Assembly (NCBI RefSeq): GCF_016462545.1
Contig: NZ_JAEMTA010000011.1
Coordinates: 1 to 64,000, forward strand
Direction: 5' to 3'
DNA length: 64,000 bases
Source of the DNA: Mycolicibacterium sp.
GTDB lineage: Bacteria; Actinomycetota; Actinomycetes; Mycobacteriales; Mycobacteriaceae
In this document: piece after piece, positions 33,528 to 40,750 of the stretch
How positions within the stretch are numbered: position 1 is the first letter of the stretch
How the letters are laid out: each line of letters starts with the position of its first letter
The notes under the pieces: generated by a model
Databases searched by the model: none
Told to the model about the DNA's origin: nothing
Seen by the model: the letters and a program-made list of their open reading frames with translations, nothing else
Position numbers and translations under genes: made by a program

Positions 33528-35758
33528 CCTGCGCCGAACCAGGATGCGGCGGCACCGTCGTCGACGGTTACTGCGACGTCTGCGGTACGGCCCCACCCCC
33601 ACCGGGGGCGACACCACCGCCGCCGGGGTCGCAGCCCGTCGCCACCACGGGGTCCCGGGCCACCGCGGCGAGCCGCCCCACGGCCCGCTCCACGGGGTCG
33701 GCACGCACCGGATCGTCGAGATCCTCCAGTACCCGCGGCCGTCTCGGCGCCGGAATCGTCACGATCCCGCGAATCCCGAAGGGTGATCCGGCCGCGGCCA
33801 TCTTGACCGATCCCAAGGTTCCCGAGGGCAGTCGGTTCTGCGGCAATACCGACTGCGGCAAGCCCGTCGGACGTGGTGGCGACGGAAGTCCTGGCCGCGT
33901 CGAAGGCTTCTGCACCCAGTGCGGGACGCGATACTCGTTCGTTCCCAAGCTGTCTCGCGGTGATCTCGTCGGCGGGCAGTACGAGGTGCAGGGCGCCATC
34001 GCGCACGGCGGACTCGGGTGGATCTACCTCGCGGTCGACCGCAACGTGCACAACCGGTGGGTGGTTCTCAAGGGCTTGATCAACTCCACCGACGCCGACG
34101 CCATGGCCGCTGCAGCCGCCGAGGTGCTCACCCTCTCAGAGGTGGAGCACCCGAACATCGTCCGGATCTACAACTTCGTCGAGCACCTGGATCCCGGTGC
34201 CGCCGCGCCCGTCGGATACATCGTGATGGAGTACGTCGGCGGCACCTCGCTCAAGCAGATCCGCAAGGCGCGCAACGGTCCGCTGCCCCCCGATCAGGCC
34301 GTGGCATATCTCGTCGAGATCGCGCCCGCCGTCGCCTACCTGCACGCTCAGGGGCTTGCCTACTGCGACTTCAAGCCGGACAACGTGATGCAGACCGACG
34401 AGCAGCTCAAGCTGATCGACCTCGGCGCGGTCATCGCGATGGACGACGAGGAGAGCGCGATCTTCGGGACCGCCGGGTATCAGGCGCCGGAGATCGCGCA
34501 TACCGGGCCCACCGTCGCCAGCGACGTGTACACCGTCGGGCGCACGCTGGCCGTCCTCGTCATGGACGTCCCACAGGAGCACGGCCGATTCATCGACCAA
34601 CTGCCGGGGCCCGACGCGGCGCCGGTGCTCGCAAAGTACGAATCCCTATACCGCGCAATCCTTCGCGCCACCGATCCCGATCCGGCGCGCCGATTCTCCT
34701 CGATGGAGGAGATGGCAGACCAGCTGACGGGGGTGCTGCACGAGATCGCCTCCACCGACACCGACGTCGCGCAGCCCAGGTTGTCGACCTATTTCAGCCC
34801 GCAGCGCGAGGTATACGGTGCGGGCCTCGACGTACCGGTGAAGCCGTCCCGCGTGATCGCTGCGCTCCCGGTCCCGGTGGTCGACCCGAACGACCCCGGA
34901 GCCGCCGTACTCGCGACGACGAGCGGCACTCCGCCCGCTCAGCTCGAGCACGCGCTCGAGCTGGCTCTCGGAGGCGCCGCCCAGGGCAAGGGCCCGTCCA
35001 TCGAGATCCCGCTGCGCTTGGTCCGTGCCGCACTCGAACTCGGTGCCGCCGGGGACGCCCGCACCCGCCTCGCCGAACTCGACTCGGTGATGCCTGGCGA
35101 TTGGCGACTGCTCTGGTATGGCGGGCAGTGCGCCCTGCTCGAGGGTGACTTCGACGGCGCTGCAGCCGATTTCGACACCGTGCTCGCCACTCTTCCTGGT
35201 GAGCTCGCGCCCAAGCTGGCGATCGCCGCGACCGCCGAACTTCGGGACGCACGTGACGACGCGCTGCGCTACTACGAGATGGTGTGGCGTACGGACCGCA
35301 GCTACGTCAGCGCCGCCTTCGGACTCGCCAGGCAGAGGGGGCGCTCGGGAGACCGGGCCGGCGCGATCATTGCGCTGGATCAGATTCCCGCTGCGTCGGC
35401 GCACTTCACCGACGCGGGCGCGACCGCGGTCGAAATCCTGCTCGAGGGACGGACGTTCGACGACCTCGACGAGCGGACCCTCGTCGACGCCGACACGCGC
35501 GCCGGCGCGCTGAACCTCGAATCCGCAGGCAAGCGCGCCTTGCTGCGGCTCAGGGTCTTCGGGGCGGCGCTGGGGTGGCTCGAGGCCGGGCACCGGGCCA
35601 CCGCGCCGCGGATCCTCGGAGTCGACTTCGACGCGCCGGGGGTGCGCACCGGAATGGAACGGTGCTACCGCGAACTCGCCCACGAGACGAGCGGAATGTG
35701 GGAGCGCATCGAGCTGGTCGAGAAGGCCAATGCGATCAGGCCGAGGACCCGGGTGTGA
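33524..35758 (+). CDS. PknG-like serine/threonine kinase with zinc ribbons and TPR-like tail
   Basis: Soluble kinase of 744 residues, collinear with PknG (about 750). Order: an N-terminal zinc ribbon (Cys3, Cys8, Cys17, Cys20), a Pro/Ser/Arg-rich linker, a rubredoxin-like pair (Cys106 and Cys111, Cys130 and Cys133), the kinase domain (about 150-410) and a helical TPR-like region (about 480-735). Kinase signatures are AHGGLGWIYLAVDRN, Lys183 in VVLKG, EYVGG, catalytic YCDFKPDN (Asp282, non-RD), DLG (299-301) and APE. These parallel PknG (YNDLKPEN; IAHGGLGWIYLALDRN). Two differences: the first rubredoxin knuckle is CxxxxC instead of CxxC, and the extra N-terminal ribbon is absent from PknG. ATG at 33524 overlaps the upstream stop, with AGGGGAG before it. 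PknG itself controls GarA and nitrogen/energy metabolism; here the target may be the FHA protein encoded downstream. Confidence 0.9.
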   Translation: MTCAEPGCGGTVVDGYCDVCGTAPPPPGATPPPPGSQPVATTGSRATAASRPTARSTGSARTGSSRSSSTRGRLGAGIVTIPRIPKGDPAAAILTDPKVPEGSRFCGNTDCGKPVGRGGDGSPGRVEGFCTQCGTRYSFVPKLSRGDLVGGQYEVQGAIAHGGLGWIYLAVDRNVHNRWVVLKGLINSTDADAMAAAAAEVLTLSEVEHPNIVRIYNFVEHLDPGAAAPVGYIVMEYVGGTSLKQIRKARNGPLPPDQAVAYLVEIAPAVAYLHAQGLAYCDFKPDNVMQTDEQLKLIDLGAVIAMDDEESAIFGTAGYQAPEIAHTGPTVASDVYTVGRTLAVLVMDVPQEHGRFIDQLPGPDAAPVLAKYESLYRAILRATDPDPARRFSSMEEMADQLTGVLHEIASTDTDVAQPRLSTYFSPQREVYGAGLDVPVKPSRVIAALPVPVVDPNDPGAAVLATTSGTPPAQLEHALELALGGAAQGKGPSIEIPLRLVRAALELGAAGDARTRLAELDSVMPGDWRLLWYGGQCALLEGDFDGAAADFDTVLATLPGELAPKLAIAATAELRDARDDALRYYEMVWRTDRSYVSAAFGLARQRGRSGDRAGAIIALDQIPAASAHFTDAGATAVEILLEGRTFDDLDERTLVDADTRAGALNLESAGKRALLRLRVFGAALGWLEAGHRATAPRILGVDFDAPGVRTGMERCYRELAHETSGMWERIELVEKANAIRPRTRV

Positions 35759-36777
35759 CCGGCGAGCTGATCGACTGTGGGCACTGCGCGGCGCCGGTGG
35801 GGACGTCCGACCGGTTCTGTGAGAGCTGCGGGGGAGCGCTGTTCGAGGTGCCGGAGCCGCAGTTCAATCGCGTCGCCATCCCGCGGCCCGGGCCGGCCGA
35901 GGGGCCGTGCGCCGACTGCGGCAACGACGGGTTCTCCGACGGATTCTGCACCGAATGTGGTCACCGGCGCGCGGTGCCCGATCGCGACGAAACAGTGCTC
36001 GGCGTCATGGCACTCGTCACCGACCGCGGCCTGCAGCACGCGCGCAACGAGGACGCTGCGGCCGCGGGCATGTTGACCGCCGCCCCGGGACGCTCGCCTG
36101 CCCTCGCCATTGCCGTGTGCGACGGCGTGTCCACGTCGGGCGAACCCCAGATCGCCGCGGTCGCCGCATCCAAGGCCGGGGTGGAGGGAATGCTCGCCGT
36201 ATTCGCGACCGAAGGCACCACGCGGGCGGCGGTCCTGGCAGGGCTCGCCCAGGCGACCACTGCAGCGGCCGAGGCGGGGAGGGGGGTGGACCCGGAGAAT
36301 GCGCCGTCGTGCACCTACACCGCAGCTGCGCTGATACCGAATGCCGAAGGCGCGGTGGAGATCACGGTGGGCAGCGTCGGTGACAGCAGAGCTTACTGGC
36401 TGCCTGACCCGCCAGCGGAAGCGCAACAGTTGACGGTGGACGACTCGGTGGCGCAGGAACTGATGACGGCAGGTGCCGCCGCCAACTCCGAGTTCGTCCT
36501 GCGGGGCGCGCACACCATCACGCGTTGGCTCGGAGCGGACTCCGAGGCCAAGCCGTGGTCCGATGCGAACGTGCAGACGATCACCGTCGTTGGACCCGGC
36601 TCGCTGCTGTTGTGCTCGGACGGACTGTGGAACTACCTGCCGGAGGCGGCCGACATCGCCCGGTTCTGCGTGGACGCCGAGCCGGCAGCAGCGGCCCGCG
36701 CCCTCACCGAATACGCGCTGCAGGCCGGCGGCAACGACAACATCACCGTCGCGGTGATCCCGATCGGAGGAGCCTGA
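35755..36777 (+). CDS. PP2C-type protein phosphatase with two zinc ribbons
   Basis: Metal-dependent Ser/Thr phosphatase of 340 residues. Two N-terminal zinc ribbons (Cys8/11/22/25 and Cys52/55/65/68) precede a PP2C domain with RNED (97-100), the metal-binding VCDG (Asp123), VGSVGDSRAYWL, LLCSDGLWNY and GGNDNITVAV. All metal ligands look intact. GTG at 35755 overlaps the kinase stop (GTGA). Cytoplasmic; it should reverse phosphorylation by the neighbouring kinase. The zinc ribbons resemble those of the kinase and FHA proteins. Confidence 0.9.
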   Translation: MTGELIDCGHCAAPVGTSDRFCESCGGALFEVPEPQFNRVAIPRPGPAEGPCADCGNDGFSDGFCTECGHRRAVPDRDETVLGVMALVTDRGLQHARNEDAAAAGMLTAAPGRSPALAIAVCDGVSTSGEPQIAAVAASKAGVEGMLAVFATEGTTRAAVLAGLAQATTAAAEAGRGVDPENAPSCTYTAAALIPNAEGAVEITVGSVGDSRAYWLPDPPAEAQQLTVDDSVAQELMTAGAAANSEFVLRGAHTITRWLGADSEAKPWSDANVQTITVVGPGSLLLCSDGLWNYLPEAADIARFCVDAEPAAAARALTEYALQAGGNDNITVAVIPIGGA

Positions 36778-38072
36778 TGAGTTCACCTGAGCAGCAGGGC
36801 ATTTCGGTAGACGTCGACCACAATCCCTACCTGCCGGAGGGATCCGGGACGGTCGATGCGATCGTCAGCATCACCGTCGGCAGCGACGTCACGGTGGCGA
36901 GCGCGCCCACCGAGCGGGTGGAGGCGATCATCATCGATTGTTCGACGTCCATGCTCAAGCCCGCGGGCAAGTTCGACGCCGCCAAGCGCGCCACCCTCGC
37001 CGCGATCGACGAACTGACCGACGGCACGTACTTCGTCATCGTGGCCGGCACCGGGGTTGCCGAAGCGATCTATCCCCGCGACGGAGTTCCGGAGCGGGCG
37101 AGCGCGTCGACCAGGAAGGAGGCGACGCGGGCGGTCGACGGCTTGATCCCCTACGGCGGGACCGCGATGGGCACGTGGCTCGCCTACGTCCGCGACGTCA
37201 TCGGTCACCATCCGGGGGCGCTGACGCACGCGATCCTGCTCACCGACGGCAAGGACGAGCACGAGACGCCCGAACAGCTGCAGCAGGAGATCTCGCTCAG
37301 CGTCGGTAAGTTCACCTGCGACTGCCGCGGCGTTGGCACGGCGTGGCGGGTCGACGAGCTGCGCTCCATCTCCTCGGCACTGATGGGGACCGTGGACATC
37401 GTCGCCAATCCCGAGGACCTCGCTGCCGACTTCGCGGCGATGATGCGGACGTCGATGGGCAAGTCGATCCCAGATCTGGTTCTGCGGCTCTGGATTCCGG
37501 CCGGCGCGACCATCGAGTTCGTCAAGCAGGTCGCGCCGACCGTCGAGGACCTGACCCATCGACGGGTGGAGAAGGGCCCGCAACTGGCGGAGTACCCGCT
37601 GGGCTCCTGGGGCGCCGAGGACCGCGACTACCACCTCCAGGTTGCGGTCGAACCGGCCGCCGCAGGCAAGGAGAAGCTGGCGGCCCGGGTAAGCGTGGTG
37701 GCAGGCGAGGAGGTGCTGGGCCAAGGCCTCGTCAACGCGCTGTGGACCGCGGACACGGCGCTGTCGGCGCGGATCAACCGCCGGGTGGCGCACTACACGG
37801 GCCAGGCGGAGTTGGCCGAAGCGGTGCAGGACGGGTTGGCCGCTCGCCGGGACGGGGACGTCGCGACCGCCACCGCGAAGCTGCAGCGGGCCATGGAACT
37901 CGCCGTGGAATCCGGCAACGACGAGAAGGTCGCCGAACTCGGCAAGGTCATCGAGGTCGACGAGAGGTCGGGCACCGCACGTCTGAAGCGCGAGGTGGCG
38001 GCGGCCGATGAGATGGCCCTCGACGCGCGCTCCACCAAGACTGCCCGGGTTCGGAAGGAGAAGCAGGCCTGA
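36777..38072 (+). CDS. von Willebrand factor A domain protein
   Basis: Predicted cytoplasmic protein of 431 residues. A VWA domain (about 45-235) has the MIDAS motif DCSTS (54-58), a further Thr in GGTAMG and an Asp in LTDGKDEH. A beta-rich middle (DLVLRLWIPAGATIEFVKQV) and a helical C-terminal part (AVQDGLAARRDGDVATATAKLQ) rich in Lys/Arg/Glu follow. GGAGGAG stands before the ATG, whose A overlaps the PP2C stop (TGATG). VWA proteins with PP2C and kinases form the described TerY-P triad; this arrangement matches in content, with a PknG-type kinase in place of the usual one. Confidence 0.88.
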   Translation: MSSPEQQGISVDVDHNPYLPEGSGTVDAIVSITVGSDVTVASAPTERVEAIIIDCSTSMLKPAGKFDAAKRATLAAIDELTDGTYFVIVAGTGVAEAIYPRDGVPERASASTRKEATRAVDGLIPYGGTAMGTWLAYVRDVIGHHPGALTHAILLTDGKDEHETPEQLQQEISLSVGKFTCDCRGVGTAWRVDELRSISSALMGTVDIVANPEDLAADFAAMMRTSMGKSIPDLVLRLWIPAGATIEFVKQVAPTVEDLTHRRVEKGPQLAEYPLGSWGAEDRDYHLQVAVEPAAAGKEKLAARVSVVAGEEVLGQGLVNALWTADTALSARINRRVAHYTGQAELAEAVQDGLAARRDGDVATATAKLQRAMELAVESGNDEKVAELGKVIEVDERSGTARLKREVAAADEMALDARSTKTARVRKEKQA

Positions 38073-38686
38073 TGCCGATCTGTGCCGAAGGACATACCTC
38101 GACCGCCGAGGACTACTGCGACGTGTGCGGGGCGCCGATCGCCGGGTCCGCCGCACGGTCCGCCGAGCAGGCCGCGCCCGTGGCGAAGGCCTGCCCCGCG
38201 TGCGGGGCGTCGGTCAGCGGACGCTTCTGCGAGACGTGCGGGCACGATTCCGCGCTGCCCGCTCCGTCCACGCCCACGCAGGCGCCGGTGGTGTGGACCG
38301 CCGTCGTGACGGCCGACCGGGCCTTCTACGAGCGCGTCGTCGCCCGCGGTGGCCCCGACACCGTCGACTTTCCCCAGTTCTTCCCCGAACGACGCATCAT
38401 CTTGCAGGGCGATGCCGCGTTGATCGGCCGGCACAACCGCGATCAGGGCGTGGCTCCGGAGATCGACCTCGGTCTTCAGCCCGCGGACCGCGGCGTATCC
38501 ACGCAGCACGCCGTGCTACGGCTTCGGGATGGCGGACCCACCGTCACCGACCTCGGATCCACCAACGGCACCAGCCTCAACGACAGCGAAGAGCTCCTGG
38601 CCAACGGCGAGGAGACCCCGCTGGCCGACGGTGACCGCATCCACGTCGGCGCGTGGACGACGATCACGATCGAACGGAATCCTTGA
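38072..38686 (+). CDS. FHA-domain protein with zinc ribbons
   Basis: Phosphothreonine-binding protein of 204 residues. N-terminal zinc ribbons use Cys4, Cys16/19 (the second ligand of the first ribbon is a His or missing) and Cys41/44/53/56. The FHA domain (about 105-200) has LIGRHNRDQ (phosphopeptide Arg), RGVSTQHAVLRL and DLGSTNGTSLN. The start overlaps the VWA stop (TGATG). PknG's known partner GarA is also a small FHA protein, so this could be the effector of the cassette, although GarA's N-terminal phospho-Thr motif (ETTS) is not seen. Last gene of the operon; no obvious terminator follows. Confidence 0.88.
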   Translation: MPICAEGHTSTAEDYCDVCGAPIAGSAARSAEQAAPVAKACPACGASVSGRFCETCGHDSALPAPSTPTQAPVVWTAVVTADRAFYERVVARGGPDTVDFPQFFPERRIILQGDAALIGRHNRDQGVAPEIDLGLQPADRGVSTQHAVLRLRDGGPTVTDLGSTNGTSLNDSEELLANGEETPLADGDRIHVGAWTTITIERNP

Positions 38687-38747
38687 CCCGTGAGTTCGAT
38701 CTGCGCCCGTGGCGACCTGCGGGCACCCGATCAGTAACCTGGTGCAG

Positions 38748-38807
38748 GTGTTGACCGAGTACCCGCATACCGTGGCTCGCGCGGGATTCGTCTCGCGGCG
38801 CCGCTAG
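38748..38807 (+). pseudogene. Probable C-terminal relic of a response regulator, or short leader frame
   Basis: A 19-codon frame (GTG 38748 to TAG 38805) ends HTVARAGFVSRRR. The last part matches, with identical spacing, the C-terminal beta-hairpin of OmpR-type regulators such as PrrA (HTVRGVGFVLR). Its TAG overlaps the GTG of the PrrB-like kinase (TAGTG), as expected if an ancestral prrA-prrB pair lost nearly all of prrA. TAACCT (38735-38740) lies seven bases before GTG 38748, so it could now serve as a leaderless leader peptide coupled to the kinase. Confidence 0.45.
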
Positions 38808-40195
38808 TGGAACTCAACGACCGGGTCTACCGACTACTGAGGCCCCTGATCCGGGTGCTCTCCCTCCGGGCGATCGTCGTGGTTGCAGCGCTGGCGGTGA
38901 TAGTCCTCGTCCTCGTTCTGGGGACCTGGGTGTGGGTCGGTGTCACGGACGACCAGTACAGCCAGCTAGACCGTCGGCTCGACTCCGTGAGCAGCCTCGG
39001 TGATGTGAGCAATCTGCTGAACAGCTCGCCCCCGACCGATGCCCGGCAGCCGATGCCGGACGGCAACGTGGTCAGGACCGCCCGGATCGGCGGCATCACG
39101 GTGTCGGTGCCGAGCAACGTCGTCCTGCCCGAACTCGCCAATGGGTACGCCACCACCGAGATCGACGGCGTGCAGTACCGGGTGCGCACCTTTGCCGCCG
39201 GGCCCGGCTCGATCGCGCTCGGTGCGCCGCTCGCCGAGACGCAGCACCGCATCGACGAGTTGCACCTGCGCGTGTTGCTGATCTGCAGCGGCGTCATCGC
39301 GGGCACGGTCCTGGTCGGTTGGGTGATCTCGCTGCTGATGATCGTCCCGTTCCGTCTGCTGGCTCAACAGGCCCGGGCGATCAACGCCCAGTCCATGCCC
39401 GACGAGGTCCAGGTGCGCGGGGTGCGGGAGGCGGTCGAGATCGCCGAAGCCGTCGAGGGCATGCTCGCGAGGATCGGCACCGAGCAGCAGCGCACCAAGG
39501 CCGCGCTGGAATCGGCTCGCGACTTCGCCGCCGTTGCGTCGCACGAACTGCGCACCCCGCTGACGGCCATGCGCACCAACCTCGAGGTGTTGTCCACGCT
39601 GGATCTTGCCCCCGCCCAACGCGACGAGGTGATCGGCGACGTCGTGCGGACCCAGGGTCGGATCGAGGCGACGCTGACGGCATTGGAGCGGCTCGCTCAG
39701 GGGGAACTCACCACCGCCGACGACTTCGTCGAGTTCGACGTCACCGAACTCCTCGACCGTGCCGCGCACGATGCCCAACGCGTCTATCCCGGACTGCAGG
39801 TCACCCTGTCGCCGTCGCCGTCCAAGCTGATCGTCGGCCTTCCGGCGGGGCTGCGGTTGGTGATCGACAACGCCATCGCGAACGCCGTCAAACACGGTGA
39901 AGCCTCCGAGATACGGCTGAGCGCGGTCAGTTCGATTGCCGGCGTTGAGATTGCGGTCGACGACAACGGCGCGGGCGTACCGGAGGACGAGCGGGCCGCC
40001 GTCTTCGGACGATTCGCCCGCGGTACCACCGCGTCGCGGTCGGGCTCGGGTTTGGGTCTGGCCCTGGTCGCTCAGCAGGCCGAACTGCACGGCGGTTCGG
40101 CGCAGCTCGACGTCAGTCCCCTCGGCGGTGCGCGACTCCTGCTCCGGCTGCCCGCTCAGGCGCCGAAATGGGATGGGGCGCTGACCCCTTCGTAG
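38807..40195 (+). CDS. PrrB-like sensor histidine kinase
   Basis: Membrane histidine kinase of 462 residues similar to mycobacterial PrrB. TM1 is about 22-43 and TM2 about 156-180, with an extracytoplasmic loop of about 110 residues, then HAMP (PFRLLAQQARAINA), the HisKA box with His246 (ASHELRTPLTAMRTNLEVLSTLDL), and the ATPase boxes NAIANAVKHG, DDNGAGVP, FGRFARG and GSGLGLALV. GTG at 38807 overlaps an upstream TAG. No response regulator gene is adjacent; only a probable C-terminal relic precedes it. Its partner must therefore be encoded elsewhere or be shared with the true PrrA. Confidence 0.88.
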   Translation: MELNDRVYRLLRPLIRVLSLRAIVVVAALAVIVLVLVLGTWVWVGVTDDQYSQLDRRLDSVSSLGDVSNLLNSSPPTDARQPMPDGNVVRTARIGGITVSVPSNVVLPELANGYATTEIDGVQYRVRTFAAGPGSIALGAPLAETQHRIDELHLRVLLICSGVIAGTVLVGWVISLLMIVPFRLLAQQARAINAQSMPDEVQVRGVREAVEIAEAVEGMLARIGTEQQRTKAALESARDFAAVASHELRTPLTAMRTNLEVLSTLDLAPAQRDEVIGDVVRTQGRIEATLTALERLAQGELTTADDFVEFDVTELLDRAAHDAQRVYPGLQVTLSPSPSKLIVGLPAGLRLVIDNAIANAVKHGEASEIRLSAVSSIAGVEIAVDDNGAGVPEDERAAVFGRFARGTTASRSGSGLGLALVAQQAELHGGSAQLDVSPLGGARLLLRLPAQAPKWDGALTPS

Positions 40196-40221
40196 TTTCC
40201 CCGCCTGCTCGCCCCCATCCG

Positions 40222-40279
40222 CGAGCGTGCGTGTCTGCACCCGACACGCCGGGCAAGGATCGCATTCGACGCACGCTCG
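40222..40279. repeat. Nested inverted repeat between convergent genes
   Basis: CGAGCGTGCGT (40222-40232) pairs with ACGCACGCTCG (40269-40279). Inside, GTGTC (40231-40235) pairs with GACAC (40243-40247). It sits in the 165-base gap between the convergent kinase gene and the leftward 96-residue gene. The GTGTCTGCACCCGACAC part resembles a sequence often seen between mycobacterial genes, so this may be a dispersed repeat acting as a terminator. No T-run. Confidence 0.55.
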
Positions 40280-40360
40280 TCACGTCAACTGCGCGGCGAC
40301 CGATGTGGGTGCGAGCAGCTGACGCGTTCATCACTCCGAGTACGGAATGCGCCGTTGAAT

Positions 40361-40651
40361 CTACTGGTGCTCGGCGTCTGACTTGGTCAGGGCGCGGTCC
40401 GCGGTCTTCACGATGCTGCGATTGAACTCATACTGGGCCGTGACCAGCTGATCGGCCAATTCGATTGCCGCGTCGACGATCTTCTTGCGAAGCGGCTGCA
40501 CGGATTCGGGAAGCGCTTCGTCGACTGCGTGGCGGAACTTGCGCAACGCCTCACCTGCCGCGTGTTGTCCAGCCCTTGCTGAATCTCGCACCTCGTCGGC
40601 GAGGTCGACTACGCGGGGTGTTGCGATTTCCGACTTCATCGTCTCTGTCAT
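40361..40651 (-). CDS. small helical protein, putative DosR regulon member
   Basis: Predicted 96-residue cytoplasmic protein, mostly amphipathic helix (RVVDLADEVRDSARAGQHAA, ALRKFRHAVDEALPE, VDAAIELADQLVTAQYEFNRSIV). The last part, with QYEFNRSI, is reminiscent of phasin-like or stress-related helical proteins, but I do not recognise a defined family. AGGACC lies shortly before the ATG at 40651. A DosR-box-like palindrome is located 59-78 bases upstream, and it adjoins other dormancy genes. Confidence 0.6.
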   Translation of the reverse strand: MTETMKSEIATPRVVDLADEVRDSARAGQHAAGEALRKFRHAVDEALPESVQPLRKKIVDAAIELADQLVTAQYEFNRSIVKTADRALTKSDAEHQ

Positions 40652-40709
40652 TAGTGGTCCTCATCCGTTGTCGTTGTCATCGACGCTACCCAGGTCGATG
40701 CTGAAGCGC

Positions 40710-40729
40710 TGCAGGGCAAAGGTCCCCAA
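40710..40729 (-). promoter_or_regulatory. DosR-box-like site
   Basis: On the minus strand TTGGGGACCTTTGCCCT matches the DosR consensus (TTSGGGACTWWAGTCCCSAA) perfectly over the first eight bases and at 10 of 14 core positions. Position suits the leftward gene starting at 40651. Confidence 0.5.
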
Positions 40730-40750
40730 TCGGGTGCCAATGGTCCACGC

